Of a stretch of DNA of 64,000 nucleotides, positions 1 to 9,389 are shown piece by piece; position 1 is the stretch's first letter; every line of letters starts with the position of its first letter. The stretch covers positions 186,001-250,000 of the forward strand of contig DIYL01000002.1 in assembly GCA_002428985.1 (NCBI GenBank), written 5' to 3'. The notes below the pieces were generated by a model, which made no database searches, was not told where the DNA came from, and saw only the letters and a list, made by a program, of their open reading frames with translations. Origin of the DNA: Anaerolineales bacterium UBA6055 (GTDB lineage: Bacteria > Chloroflexota > Anaerolineae > Aggregatilineales > Phototrophicaceae). The position numbers were made by a program, and so were the translations under genes.

Positions 1-1418
1 ATCTCATCATATTCATTATCCCAGTATTCTGGTGGTAAATCAGGGGGATAATCTTTCGCAGGCATATTAGACTGCGGTTGTTGCGGTGTTTGCGAGATGG
101 TCAACTCCCATTGTTCCGCTGCCCACGCCAGCAAATCGCGTTCATTCATCCGCAAGCGCATTGACAATTTCTGGATATTATCTTGTTTATACAGGTTATT
201 TTCGGATGCCATTAAAATCGGTAATACACGGTTTGCTAGTGCTTGCCGTTCTTGGAGTGATGCATTAGCAGGCAAATTTGCCGTTTCCATGTCCATCACA
301 AAATCCGCAACAGGTTGAGCATTATCCACAAGGTCTTGCCAACCTTCAGGTGTTTCACGTAAGAAATCATCAGGGTCTTTACCGGATGGTATCTGTAAGA
401 CGCGAATATCGACCGATAGCTTACCCGCAAAGTCCTTAGCTAGTGTTTGGCGTGCAACTTCCAAACTACGACGGGTTGCATTTTGTCCAGCTTCATCAGC
501 ATCTAATGCCATCACAATTTTCTTGGCATAACGTGGTGCGACCAGTTTAATCTGTGATTCTGTCATGGCTGTACCCATTTGGGCAACCACATTCGCATAC
601 CCAGCCTGATATGCCTGTATCGCATCCATGTAGCCTTCAACAATGACCACTGTCTCAGTATCACGGATAGCACGTTTGCCTGTATCCAAGCCGAATAGAA
701 TCTGGCTTTTATCAAACACAGGGGTTTGTGGAGAATTCAAGTATTTGGGGTTATCTTCTGGATCTAAGATACGTCCACCAAATCCAACAACTCGCCCCCG
801 TTCATCACGTATCGGGATCATTAGACGATTACGGAAACGATCATATATCCGTCCATTATCACTGCGGATTGCTAAGCCAACCTCGATAATTTCGTCTTCA
901 GTATAGCCAATGTTGACGAGTGCATTAAGCATATTCTGCCAACCGTCTTCGGCATATCCAATTTTAAATGTATCGATTGTCTCTTGCGTAAACCCACGGT
1001 TCTCTATCGTGTAAGAGAGTGCGTGTTGTCCACCATCACTCAACAAATAATCGTGATAATAATCAGCCGCGGTTGTTAATAATCCGCGTAAACGGTCAAG
1101 ATGTTCAGCGTGTGACTTTTGTTCAGGGGTTTGTTTGCGGACTTCAACACCCGCTTCTTGTCCAAGTTCGCGGAGGGCTTCTTTAAAATCCCATCCATGC
1201 ATTTTTTGGGCGAAGCTAAATAAATCACCGCCTTCAGCACATGCACCAAAACAGCGCCATGTTTGTTTATCTGGCGTGACAACAAAAGATGGCGTTTTTT
1301 CATTGTGGAATGGACAGCATGCTTTATAATTACGCCCCGCCTTTTTGAGGGATGGAACGAAACGTTGGACATAGTTGACAATGTCGATGCGCGACTTAAT
1401 CTCGTCCGTCACAGACAT
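1..1418 (-). CDS. dnaG: DNA primase DnaG (C-terminus beyond window)
   Basis: DNA-dependent RNA polymerase that makes the primers for replication, working with the DnaB helicase encoded at 33-36 kb. The frame is open from ATG at 1418 to the window edge, so 472 residues are visible and the C-terminus is missing. The N-terminal CHC2 zinc domain is clear (CCPFHNEKTPSF, then CFGACAEGGD). The Toprim catalytic core follows with VVIVEGYMD and ALDADEAG, which carry the metal-binding Glu and Asp residues. The visible end is Pro/Gln-rich (PQQPQSNMPAKDYPPDLPP), as expected for the linker to the helicase-interacting domain. The start is set by the conserved N-terminal sequence MSVTDEIKSRIDIV. A promoter lies about 35 bases upstream. 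Family assignment is firm. Confidence 0.97.
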   Translation of the reverse strand, partial: MSVTDEIKSRIDIVNYVQRFVPSLKKAGRNYKACCPFHNEKTPSFVVTPDKQTWRCFGACAEGGDLFSFAQKMHGWDFKEALRELGQEAGVEVRKQTPEQKSHAEHLDRLRGLLTTAADYYHDYLLSDGGQHALSYTIENRGFTQETIDTFKIGYAEDGWQNMLNALVNIGYTEDEIIEVGLAIRSDNGRIYDRFRNRLMIPIRDERGRVVGFGGRILDPEDNPKYLNSPQTPVFDKSQILFGLDTGKRAIRDTETVVIVEGYMDAIQAYQAGYANVVAQMGTAMTESQIKLVAPRYAKKIVMALDADEAGQNATRRSLEVARQTLAKDFAGKLSVDIRVLQIPSGKDPDDFLRETPEGWQDLVDNAQPVADFVMDMETANLPANASLQERQALANRVLPILMASENNLYKQDNIQKLSMRLRMNERDLLAWAAEQWELTISQTPQQPQSNMPAKDYPPDLPPEYWDNEYDE

Positions 1419-1451
1419 GGTGATAATAACCCCCGACTCTGATGGGGTATA

Positions 1452-1480
1452 ATTATATATATGTGTGAGCACTTATGCAA
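1452..1480 (-). promoter_or_regulatory. sigma-70-type promoter of dnaG
   Basis: On the minus strand, TTGCAT (1480-1475) and a perfect TATAAT (1457-1452) are separated by exactly 17 bp. This places the transcript start near 1446, giving a leader of about 28 bases before the dnaG ATG at 1418. Recognised by consensus only. Confidence 0.6.
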
Positions 1481-1536
1481 TAGCGCTGTTATAAAGTTAG
1501 CACATTGATACAAAATATTATCAATTTGGGTTGAAC

Positions 1537-2103
1537 TTATGGCTCTATAAACTGTTCGACCGCAGTCAGCGCTGTCCGGCAGTTATCAGGTACATAATTC
1601 CCACTTATTTCGAAATCCCAACACGTCAAGAAGAAATAATGATTCATACCAACAACATAACCAATGACAGCAATCGTCAATATAATTCCAATTAATCCAC
1701 CAATCATTTTAGGGGATCGCACCTTGATAATATCCGGTAGCGTCACAAGTAAAACCACATACAAGGTTATCGGCAGCGACAGTATAAATCCACTCAAGTA
1801 ACCAATCACAAATAAAGTTTCCACCATTGGGTCAGCTGATGCCGAAGCATCCAGAGCAGTCATTATCATCATAATTGACGGTGTGATCAGCGCAATTTGC
1901 ACATACCACTGAATCCTCGGTTTGCTATCGTCTAACAACCAATAAGCCAACAACGTTGTAGTAGAAATTACCCAGATAGCAAAAATTTTGTCGAAGAAAA
2001 CCGTACCATACACCCCTAGATTGAACGTGATGTCCCACGTTTGCAAACCAAGTGCCACTGCTACCAACAAATACACCTGAAATCGACGATCACCCATTTC
2101 CAT
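1537..2103 (-). CDS. Uncharacterised multi-pass membrane protein
   Basis: 188-residue hydrophobic protein with about five or six predicted membrane segments, for example around residues 35-55, 66-84, 90-120 and 132-152. No motif was recognised that gives a function. After the last hydrophobic segment there is a short tail with three cysteines (LTCWDFEISGNYVPDNCRTA), which could form a disulfide outside the membrane. It starts MEMGDRRFQVYLL and has its own ATG close to an AGGAGTTTG-type site. It stands alone between dnaG (same strand, upstream of it in map order) and a divergent VOC gene. The coding call rests on length, hydrophobic pattern and lack of overlap with other genes. Confidence 0.7.
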   Translation of the reverse strand: MEMGDRRFQVYLLVAVALGLQTWDITFNLGVYGTVFFDKIFAIWVISTTTLLAYWLLDDSKPRIQWYVQIALITPSIMMIMTALDASASADPMVETLFVIGYLSGFILSLPITLYVVLLVTLPDIIKVRSPKMIGGLIGIILTIAVIGYVVGMNHYFFLTCWDFEISGNYVPDNCRTALTAVEQFIEP

Positions 2104-2197
2104 AACAAACTCCTAAATTCACAACATCCACTAATCCAGCTCGAGTACCACACATGCTACACTCGTTTTATACACGGTTGAGACCAAGGAGACAAAT

Positions 2198-2596
2198 ATG
2201 ACCCAGATACCTGACATTATTCGCCCAACAACATTTTGCTTCTTTTATCGTACTGATCGCTACGATGATAACCTAGACTTCTATAAAAATCAGATTAAGC
2301 TCAAAGTTAAAGATGAATACACCACAGGCGATGGGCGGCGGGGTATCATTTTTGACATCAATGGACAAGCTGAACTCGAATTTTTTGAGCCACTAGCGGG
2401 TGTTGACACAACCCCTATGAATGGCGGATTACGACTCGAGGTTCCTGATATTGAAGATACTTTTAGTTGTATGCAAGATGCGGGGCTACCACTGATTAGT
2501 AAAATTCGCACACATAGTTGGGGCGAAAAATCGTTTAGCGTCCATGCACCAGACGGATTACTGGTACAAGTCTATGCACTCATGAAAAAGTCTTGA
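2198..2596 (+). CDS. VOC superfamily (glyoxalase/dioxygenase fold) protein
   Basis: 132 residues with the beta-alpha-beta-beta-beta layout of the vicinal oxygen chelate fold: an N-terminal strand (TTFCFFYRTDRYDDNLDFY), a central strand ending ELEFFEPLAG, and a C-terminal SFSVHAPDGLLVQVYAL strand. The family covers glyoxalases, dioxygenases and antibiotic-binding proteins; the substrate cannot be read from the sequence. The usual metal ligands are not all evident: the first strand has no obvious His, although Glu residues sit in the middle and a VHAPDG turn near the end. A strong ribosome site (AAGGAGA) precedes the ATG by 6 bases. It is a single gene followed 64 bases later by a small membrane protein on the same strand. 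Confidence 0.85.
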   Translation: MTQIPDIIRPTTFCFFYRTDRYDDNLDFYKNQIKLKVKDEYTTGDGRRGIIFDINGQAELEFFEPLAGVDTTPMNGGLRLEVPDIEDTFSCMQDAGLPLISKIRTHSWGEKSFSVHAPDGLLVQVYALMKKS

Positions 2597-2660
2597 TGTG
2601 GGGATGCGTTATCTTGGCTTATAATAATGCTAGTGTATTTATGCAAAAGAAAGTCACTTA

Positions 2661-3068
2661 ATGTCAGACAAAGCAAAAATATCAACTAGCGGAAAACTGT
2701 TAATGCGTTCGGGTGGGTTTGCACTATCATTACCAATAGTGATTACTCTCGGTAGTGTGTTGATGTTACTCAATTCCTTGATGGCTCTAATTATTATCGG
2801 CGGATTGTTAACAGGTGATGCGATAATTGCCCCATATATCGGTGTACTGGCTATTATTTTGGCGTTAGGTGTATGGTCGCAATTGCTTTTGTTCCGTGGC
2901 GTCTTCAAATATACTGGCGGAATAGGCAAACTATGGTCACGTCTACGTGGAATCCAAGATGAACAGGCACGTATCAATCAGTTGATTGATAATAACAAAC
3001 AAACACATGACGATGACATGATGCTTGACTATGAATCTGAAGACATTCAATATAAAAGGCAATCATAA
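2661..3068 (+). CDS. Small two-helix membrane protein with acidic tail
   Basis: 135 residues. Two or three hydrophobic segments (about residues 18-48 and 52-75, including LPIVITLGSVLMLLNSLMAL) are followed by a charged region from residue 85 with helical, probably coiled-coil character (RLRGIQDEQARINQLIDNN), ending in an acidic stretch. No family was recognised. It sits 139 bases upstream of the AI-2E family transporter on the same strand and may be co-transcribed with it, but the gap is large enough for a separate promoter. A TATAAT lies at 2620-2625 but without a well-spaced -35 box. Confidence 0.65.
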   Translation: MSDKAKISTSGKLLMRSGGFALSLPIVITLGSVLMLLNSLMALIIIGGLLTGDAIIAPYIGVLAIILALGVWSQLLLFRGVFKYTGGIGKLWSRLRGIQDEQARINQLIDNNKQTHDDDMMLDYESEDIQYKRQS

Positions 3069-3206
3069 AATCACATATCTGATTTAATCGTTGATATTTA
3101 TTCCTAATCACGATCATTAAAGCTATTTGATGCGTTATTTGTTTTGAAGCATGCTGTGTTACATTGGTTGGATTAGGGATATGCATATTATTTGGGGAGA
3201 AATTAT

Positions 3207-4316
3207 ATGCCGGATGTATCAAACTGGTCACCCTCTGCTCGTTTTATACTACTTGGAGCCAGTATCATTATTATCGTCGCGGGTATGCGAGCAGCATCAA
3301 GTATATTAAATCCTATCTTCATGGCACTGTTGATTGCGATTGTCTGTTTACCGATACAGACAAGGTTAATTGCCCGTGGTCGGTCAAAAGTCTCAGCTAC
3401 AACATCCACATTGATCATCATCACGATCGTGGGATTTTTACTTTTAGGGTTTATTGCGATCTCTGCTCGACAAGTCATCGATCAATTACCAATATACCAG
3501 TTACAATTTCAAGCATTAAGTGAAAATGTCATACAAGAGTTAGACAATCGTGGATTAGCTGATGACGCGGTTGAAACATTTGATGCTTTTGATTGGGGAG
3601 GTGTATTTTCCTTCCTAACGAGCGTGTTAAGAGGCCTCATAGGATCACTTGGTGATGTCGTTCTCATCCTACTTATCCTGATTTATATCATTGTAGATGC
3701 ACCGAATATCCCCAAGCGCTTACATGCTGTACTGGGTGATGACCATGTCTGGTTCACACGTGGTGGTACATTCGTTGAGAGTGTCCAGCGATACATGATT
3801 GTCAAAACAGCGATTGGTGTTGTGGTCGCCGCGATTCAGACTGTTATCATGTTGTTGTTCGGTGTCGATTTCGCGATTCAATGGGGTGTATTGGCTGTCT
3901 TCGCCAATTATATTCCGAATGTTGGGTTTGTTATCGGGCTCATTCCACCAGCGTTATTAGCAATATTGGAATTGGGGCTGATACCCGCTGTGATCTTTAT
4001 CACCCTATATTTTCTTGCTAATTTTGTAATCGAGAGCTTTGTCGCGCCACGCTTTATGGGTGACGAATTGAATATATCACCATTATTTATTTTTCTATCG
4101 TTGATCTTCTGGGCATATGTTTTAGGTGCCTATGGTGCAATTCTAGCTGTTCCACTGACATTGTTCGTCAAACATATATTGCTAGACGGCAATGAAAGTG
4201 CCAAACCACTTGTCGCCTTAATTCGTGATGGGACAGGCGAAGTGAAGTCTAACCCAGTCACTGAAGATAAAGACAACGATGAAACCGAGGATGAAAATGA
4301 AGGCGATGACGAATAA
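3207..4316 (+). CDS. AI-2E / UPF0118 family transporter
   Basis: 369-residue membrane protein of the PerM/AI-2E family, which includes an exporter of autoinducer-2 (TqsA) and sodium/proton antiporters; the actual substrate here is unknown. Hydrophobic segments occur at the N-terminus (SARFILLGASIIIIVAGM and SILNPIFMALLIAIVCL), and the conserved C-terminal half is present: QWGVLAVFANYIPNVGF, IGLIPPALLAILE and FVAPRFMGDELNISPL. The tail is very acidic (DKDNDETEDENEGDDE). The ATG at 3207 is preferred over an in-frame TTG at 3192 because GGGGAGA at 3194-3200 is correctly placed before it. It is followed by a shared convergent terminator with glyQS. Confidence 0.92.
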   Translation: MPDVSNWSPSARFILLGASIIIIVAGMRAASSILNPIFMALLIAIVCLPIQTRLIARGRSKVSATTSTLIIITIVGFLLLGFIAISARQVIDQLPIYQLQFQALSENVIQELDNRGLADDAVETFDAFDWGGVFSFLTSVLRGLIGSLGDVVLILLILIYIIVDAPNIPKRLHAVLGDDHVWFTRGGTFVESVQRYMIVKTAIGVVVAAIQTVIMLLFGVDFAIQWGVLAVFANYIPNVGFVIGLIPPALLAILELGLIPAVIFITLYFLANFVIESFVAPRFMGDELNISPLFIFLSLIFWAYVLGAYGAILAVPLTLFVKHILLDGNESAKPLVALIRDGTGEVKSNPVTEDKDNDETEDENEGDDE

Positions 4317-4354
4317 TCGTACGTAGTCGATTCATTCTCATCATCAAAGAAACA

Positions 4355-4390
4355 ATAGGAGCGATGACGTTAAAATCACATCGCCCCTAT
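4355..4390. terminator. Bidirectional terminator-like hairpin between AI-2E gene and glyQS
   Basis: A 12-bp stem with one mismatch (ATAGGAGCGATG at 4355-4366 against CATCGCCCCTAT at 4379-4390) and a 12-base AT-rich loop lies between two convergent genes. There is no long T-tract, so the efficiency is uncertain. Confidence 0.6.
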
Positions 4391-4401
4391 GTAAACATGA
4401 T

Positions 4402-7401
4402 CTAAAAGTTATCTAGCTGGCTTAAGTCGGCACGACCATCAGCCATATTACTGATTGCCTGCAACAGCGCAATACGGTTATTGCGTACTGTTTGATCTTC
4501 AGCATGAACCATAACGTTATCAAAGAAGTCAGCAATCACTGGCACCATTGGCTCGAATGCAGTCAAGAAGCCATTCACATTGTCTTCATTCGACAGATTA
4601 CCACTCGCCGATTGATAAGCGTCGTAAAGTGCTTTTTCTTGTGGTTCATTCAATAGATCAGCATTAATCGTCTGTGCATCTTCATCGCGTGTGATCCGGA
4701 CACAACGTGCGAAGTTATCGAGGATACCTTCCCAATCGTCACGTGCGACCCAATCAGCTAGTTCTTTAATGGCCACAACTGCGCGTGATGGATTGTGCGC
4801 CTGTACATTAATCACAGCATTGATGACATCACGAGCAAAGTCGTATTCTTCGTCTAGCCATGAATCAAGACGCCCTTTAACAAACTCAATAATCTGATTT
4901 TTCACGCCAAATGCAACATCAACAGGTTGGCCATGCGAAATGAGGTCAATCGCCTTACGTAAATCAACACTGATGTCTTTATCGACTAGAATCTGTACGA
5001 TACCAAGTGCGGTACGGCGCAAACCATATGGGTCAGATGTGGATTTAGGCGCAAGCCCAACCGCGAATAAACCGACCAAGCTATCGAGCTTATCAGCAAT
5101 CGCAAGCACTGTTCCAGCATCACTAGATGGTAATATATCGCCGGCACTGCGTGGTAGCCAGTGTTCAAAAATCGTATTGGCTACATCCGCTGGATAATTT
5201 TCTTTGATAGCATATTCACGCCCCATGATGCCTTGCAATGAGGTCATTTCGACAACCATATTCGTCGCGAGGTCAGCTTTAGCAATATGCGATGCCCGTT
5301 CAGCAATGGCAATATCCGTCGCATCAATCCCCAATAAGTCACCGAGTCCAGCAACCGTATTAGCGACACGATCATTCTTTTCGAGCATCGACCCCAAGTC
5401 AGTCTGGAAGGTTAATGTACCGAGGCGTTCGAGATAGTCCTTAAGCGGTTTTTTGATGTCTTCCCGATAGAAGAAGTCTGCGTCCGAAAAACGTGCCCGA
5501 ATCACATGTTCGTTGCCATGAATGACCTTATCAAGGTGTTCGCTATCACCATTGCGTACACCAATGAAGTAATTCATCAGGTTTCCATCAGCATCTTCTA
5601 CCGCGAAGTAGCGTTGATGTTTACGCATGACAGTTACCAGAACATCACGCGGTAATTCGAGGTATTTTTCTTCGAAAGTGCCACGGAAGGCAGTCGGTGC
5701 CTCGATCAAGTTAGTGACCTCAGCTAAAAGACCCTTGTCTTCTGGAATGACACCACCGATTTCATCAACGAGGGTTTTAATTTGTTCCTCAATTGTCGCT
5801 TGCCGTTGATCCAGATCAAGCACAATCAGTTGCTCGTCCATCGCTTTGAGGTAGTCATCAACATTAGCGATTTCAATTTCTGGTGAGCCATACGGACGCA
5901 ACCCGCGCGTGACATTGCCACTCGCCACACCTGCATAATCAAATGGAATCACACTGTCACCAAACAAAGCGACAAACCAACGAATTGGACGCGAGAATGG
6001 AATCCCTGTTTCGTTCCAACGCATCGATTTACCCACTTTGATCGCATCGACGAAGTCAGATAATGCTTCGGCCAAAACGTCTGTTGCAGGACGACCTGTA
6101 TTATGAACAAGAGCGGTCACATATTTCCCACCGTCGATTTCTTCGACTTTAAGATCAGCAACATCGACACCTTTACCACGCGCAAACCCTTGAGCTGCAT
6201 TGGTTGGATTTCCATCAGCATCAAATGCCCGTTCGGCGGGTGGACCTTTCGCGACAAATTCTTCATCATCTTGACGCGCCACGACATTTTTTGCGATGAC
6301 AACAACACGGCGTGGTGTCGCGTACACATCGACACCCTCATGTTGCAGACGCAAATCTGCGAATAGTTGAGGTGCAGATTTTTGGACTTGTCCAAGCACA
6401 TCATCCACATCTTGCGCAGGTAATTCTTCGACACCAATTTCAATGAGGACATCAGCCGATTCTGTTGGAGAAGGGGGTAATTCGCCTGCAGACTGGATTT
6501 GGAAACCAGCCCATTTATCCGCCATTTTCATGAGCGGGTGTTCAAGCTCTTCACGTTTAGCAACATAGGTCTGTGCCACATTGCGCGTCATATCGCGCAT
6601 CCGGCGGAAATATGCCGCCCGTTCGGTCACACCAATTGCTCCACGGGTATCGAGGACATTAAACAGATGACTACATTTCAGCACATAATCATAAGCCGAA
6701 ATCAGTGCGTCACCTTCTAGTGCGCGCGAGTATTCGCGTTCGTAAGTATCATAGACCATCTTGAGCGCATCGACATCCGCAACGTTGAAGTAGTAGTTAC
6801 AATGCTCAACCTCTTCGTTAAACATCATATCGTGATAGGTCACGCCGTCGAGCCAGTCGATCGCCCATGCGGATTCTTTGTTTTGCAGAGCCAAAACAAT
6901 CCGCTCAACACCATAGGTAATTTCAACACTAACCGGATCGAGGTTCATACCACCAGCTTGTTGGAAGTAAGTGAACTGCGTGATTTCTTGACCATCGAGC
7001 CAGACTTCCCAACCGAGACCCCATGCACCTAATGCCGGAGATTCCCAGTTATCCTCGACAAAGCGAATATCATGTTCGCGTTGACTGATGCCAAGCGCTT
7101 CTAAGGATTGTAGATACAGTTCCTGTGGGTTACCCGGATCGGGCTTGAGGATGACCTGATATTGATAATATTTTTGCATCCGGTTCGGATTTTCACCAAA
7201 GCGACCATCATCGGGGCGCACGCTTGGTTCGACATAGGCGACGCGCCATGGTTCTGGACCGAGCACTTTGAGTGTCGTCGCTGGATTCCCTGTCCCCGCG
7301 CCGACCTGTACGTTATAAGGCTCCCAAATGACACAGCCATGGCTTGCCCAGAAGTCGTGTAATTTCAAAATAACTTGCTGAAAATTCAGGGGTTGAGACA
7401 T
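4402..7401 (-). CDS. glyQS: Glycyl-tRNA synthetase, fused alpha and beta chains
   Basis: Charges tRNA-Gly with glycine. In most bacteria of the bacterial-type enzyme the alpha and beta subunits are separate; here one 999-residue chain carries both. Residues 1 to about 300 match GlyQ (FWASHGCVIWEPYNVQVGAG, GTGNPATTLKVLGPEPW, EDNWESPALGAWGLGWEVW). After a linker near residue 300-318, the rest matches GlyS (LIEIGVEELPAQDV near residue 320, then KSMRWNETGIPFSRPIRWF, MRKHQRYF, and the C-terminal anticodon-binding region). The start MSQPLNFQQVIL is conserved, with AGGA seven bases upstream. Fused forms are known in some lineages such as Chlamydiae. Codon use and length are normal, and no frameshift or stop separates the halves. 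Confidence 0.97.
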   Translation of the reverse strand: MSQPLNFQQVILKLHDFWASHGCVIWEPYNVQVGAGTGNPATTLKVLGPEPWRVAYVEPSVRPDDGRFGENPNRMQKYYQYQVILKPDPGNPQELYLQSLEALGISQREHDIRFVEDNWESPALGAWGLGWEVWLDGQEITQFTYFQQAGGMNLDPVSVEITYGVERIVLALQNKESAWAIDWLDGVTYHDMMFNEEVEHCNYYFNVADVDALKMVYDTYEREYSRALEGDALISAYDYVLKCSHLFNVLDTRGAIGVTERAAYFRRMRDMTRNVAQTYVAKREELEHPLMKMADKWAGFQIQSAGELPPSPTESADVLIEIGVEELPAQDVDDVLGQVQKSAPQLFADLRLQHEGVDVYATPRRVVVIAKNVVARQDDEEFVAKGPPAERAFDADGNPTNAAQGFARGKGVDVADLKVEEIDGGKYVTALVHNTGRPATDVLAEALSDFVDAIKVGKSMRWNETGIPFSRPIRWFVALFGDSVIPFDYAGVASGNVTRGLRPYGSPEIEIANVDDYLKAMDEQLIVLDLDQRQATIEEQIKTLVDEIGGVIPEDKGLLAEVTNLIEAPTAFRGTFEEKYLELPRDVLVTVMRKHQRYFAVEDADGNLMNYFIGVRNGDSEHLDKVIHGNEHVIRARFSDADFFYREDIKKPLKDYLERLGTLTFQTDLGSMLEKNDRVANTVAGLGDLLGIDATDIAIAERASHIAKADLATNMVVEMTSLQGIMGREYAIKENYPADVANTIFEHWLPRSAGDILPSSDAGTVLAIADKLDSLVGLFAVGLAPKSTSDPYGLRRTALGIVQILVDKDISVDLRKAIDLISHGQPVDVAFGVKNQIIEFVKGRLDSWLDEEYDFARDVINAVINVQAHNPSRAVVAIKELADWVARDDWEGILDNFARCVRITRDEDAQTINADLLNEPQEKALYDAYQSASGNLSNEDNVNGFLTAFEPMVPVIADFFDNVMVHAEDQTVRNNRIALLQAISNMADGRADLSQLDNF

Positions 7402-7484
7402 AACTTTTCCTGATTGATTTGCAATAGAGTCAGTAACAGAGGATATTATAGAAGTGAAGCGTTTAAATGACGAGGGACGGTTTG

Positions 7485-7856
7485 ATGCATGACGATTTGG
7501 ACATAAAGCTTTTGTTGGATCAAATGCTAACTACAACAGATGAGCTTGCGAATCTATTCGAGCAAGACGACCCACAATTTGCAGACAAGATGCATACTAT
7601 CGCGATTGTCAAAGAGAATATTGAACGATTACAAACCATATACCCTGATTTATTGCAACTTATGAAAGATCGCCCGCGATTTGAAGCTATTCGGCAAATG
7701 AGTATGGAATGGAGAACACCTCAAGTCCTAATAATAGGTTACTCACAACTGATGCAAGAGGGTCACATCGGCAGTTTTTCTAATGAAGAATTGTCGTTGA
7801 TTGCTCAATTAAAGACGATAGCAGAACAAGTCAGGGACTGGTCAAGTCCACGATGA
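7485..7856 (+). CDS. Small protein with HisKA-like dimerisation helix lacking the phospho-acceptor His
   Basis: 123 residues. The C-terminal part (MSMEWRTPQVLIIGYSQLMQ, then a long helix) looks like the dimerisation/phospho-acceptor hairpin of histidine kinases, where the consensus is SHELRTPLNAIIGYSELL. The SHELRTP box reads SMEWRTP here, so the acceptor His is Met. No ATPase domain follows. Residues 1-70 are helical and acidic, without a recognised family. ATG at 7485 is preferred to the upstream in-frame ATG at 7467 because GAGGGA at 7472-7477 is placed 7 bases before it. If the resemblance is real, the protein could be an adaptor or antagonist binding kinases; that is inference. It is transcribed divergently from glyQS. 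Confidence 0.6.
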   Translation: MHDDLDIKLLLDQMLTTTDELANLFEQDDPQFADKMHTIAIVKENIERLQTIYPDLLQLMKDRPRFEAIRQMSMEWRTPQVLIIGYSQLMQEGHIGSFSNEELSLIAQLKTIAEQVRDWSSPR

Positions 7857-7937
7857 AACAACCAGAGCAGATAAGTTTAGTTATCACTGCTGGCGGACAA
7901 TCAGAAGGTTGCTCCTGAGAATCGTTCCATATCTAAG

Positions 7938-8000
7938 CGTAGGGATGAGCCTATGTGCTCATCCGTTGTCTGCGGAACGACACGCAGGTCGCCCCCTACG
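7938..8000. repeat. Nested inverted-repeat element
   Basis: An outer CGTAGGG (7938-7944) is mirrored by CCCTACG (7994-8000), and inside it GGATGAGC (7943-7950) and GCTCATCC (7957-7964) form a perfect 8-bp hairpin around CTATGT. The arrangement resembles the short GTAGGG...CCCTAC palindromic elements scattered in some Chloroflexota genomes. Only one copy is seen here. The rest of the 260-base gap (7857-8116) shows no gene. Confidence 0.5.
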
Positions 8001-8116
8001 AATAATTGCGCATGTGTGTGTAGGGACGTGTTTTTTGTATATATCTTCTAATAGTGTAGTTTATATCTACGCATCCACCCAATAACAATATAATAGAGTC
8101 AGGATGACACCTTAAA

Positions 8117-9389
8117 ATGACGCGAGATGATTTGATACTTGAGGTCTGGATAGCTTCGACTGGGAAAATCTGTTTAGAAAACGAGACGCAGATGAAAAAC
8201 ACTTCGAATTACTCAGAGAAATTCCTCACTTACTCAAAAAGTTGTCCGATGGTGTTGCAAGTCAAGACGAATTCCGTACATTGATGCGCTTAGTCAATCT
8301 AGGTTGGCGTGGTATTGATGAAGTAACTATTGGAGCACTTCCATTCATTCTAAATTTACTAATTTTAGATACATATCAGTTCAAACTTGACACCTTGAAT
8401 CAATTGATACAATCATTGAAATACAATCCAGTTGACCACTTTCTGAGATACCATATCCCCAATTATGCTCTTCTACGACTACGATACATACTTCAAAAAC
8501 AGTCAAATGATCTTCACATATTATTGAAACACCCTGACATTCGAGTACGTTTATCAGCAATAGAAATCTGGTCACAAAAAAATGAACCTCAACATTTTCA
8601 ACTATTGCTATCGCTACTTACGGAAGAAAAGAATCACCGATTGCGTGTATATCTGCTGAAATATGCTGATCGTGGTTATATTACGGATGCTTACCGTAAG
8701 TTACTTCAAGACTTTATAGCTCTGTTATTCTAGGAATTTACCCAAGCTACATCAAATTATCTACGACTGCTTTTGGCATATATGATTGTTGGAATCATGA
8801 AAGATGAATCTCATTAGAGGCAGTTGGCATACTTGTTGATTCAGTCGTCACCGAGCAAGTAGTCAAAGATAATTTGCGAAATGGCTTATACATTGAAAAT
8901 CCGTTTATCCCAGATGACTCATTATTCACCACACAAGAAAGACTTAAGTATTTTGATCTAAGTCAGAAAATTTATCGTATCAATAGTTGTGGGAAAGAGA
9001 TTGCACGCCCAGCATTATTTCATATCCTGAAATATAACCGAGACCAAGTGAATTGGTATGATGGCAATTATGTATATCATGAGCCATTGCGTATCTATAT
9101 TTACATTCTAGATTACCTGTTTTTTAAGGATCATGTCCAACGTGGCAATCGGTTCAGAATAGAATGGGTGGAGAAAAAAATAGACCCTCCTACCAGTTAT
9201 TGGGACAAGAAGTTGTCAAGTGAAGTTACAACTCTAAATAGTTATCAACACGAATTTCTAGTATGGCTGTTAAACGATGACCGATTCTGGGAACATGAAC
9301 ATAATTTATTAGTGTGGTATGGCTTACTCGCCAGCCGTGACAAGTTGCGTCAGTTAGTGGCGAAGCATCCACCGAAGCAAAACATCTAA
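8117..9389 (+). pseudogene. Broken HEAT-like repeat protein gene
   Basis: Coding similarity runs through this interval but in three frames. An N-terminal piece begins at ATG 8117 (MTRDDLILE) and shifts frame near 8143; from there LDSFDWENLFRKRD continues without a start into the frame open to the TAG at 8731-8733. The same frame continues past the TAG (FTQATSNYLRLLLAYMIVGI) until a TAG near 8807, after which the frame changes again (EAVGILVDSVVTEQVV) and stays open to 9389. The middle contains paired helices of HEAT type (LLKHPDIRVRLSAIEIW, LLTEEKNHRLRVYLLKYADR). An intact product would be about 420 residues. Two frameshifts and an in-frame amber codon point to a decayed gene rather than recoding. 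The function of the intact relative is unknown. Confidence 0.7.

Noticed and set aside
8731..8733. Recoding of the in-frame TAG in the HEAT-like gene (pyrrolysine-like)
   Set aside because: Two frameshifts also interrupt the same gene, so ordinary decay explains it.
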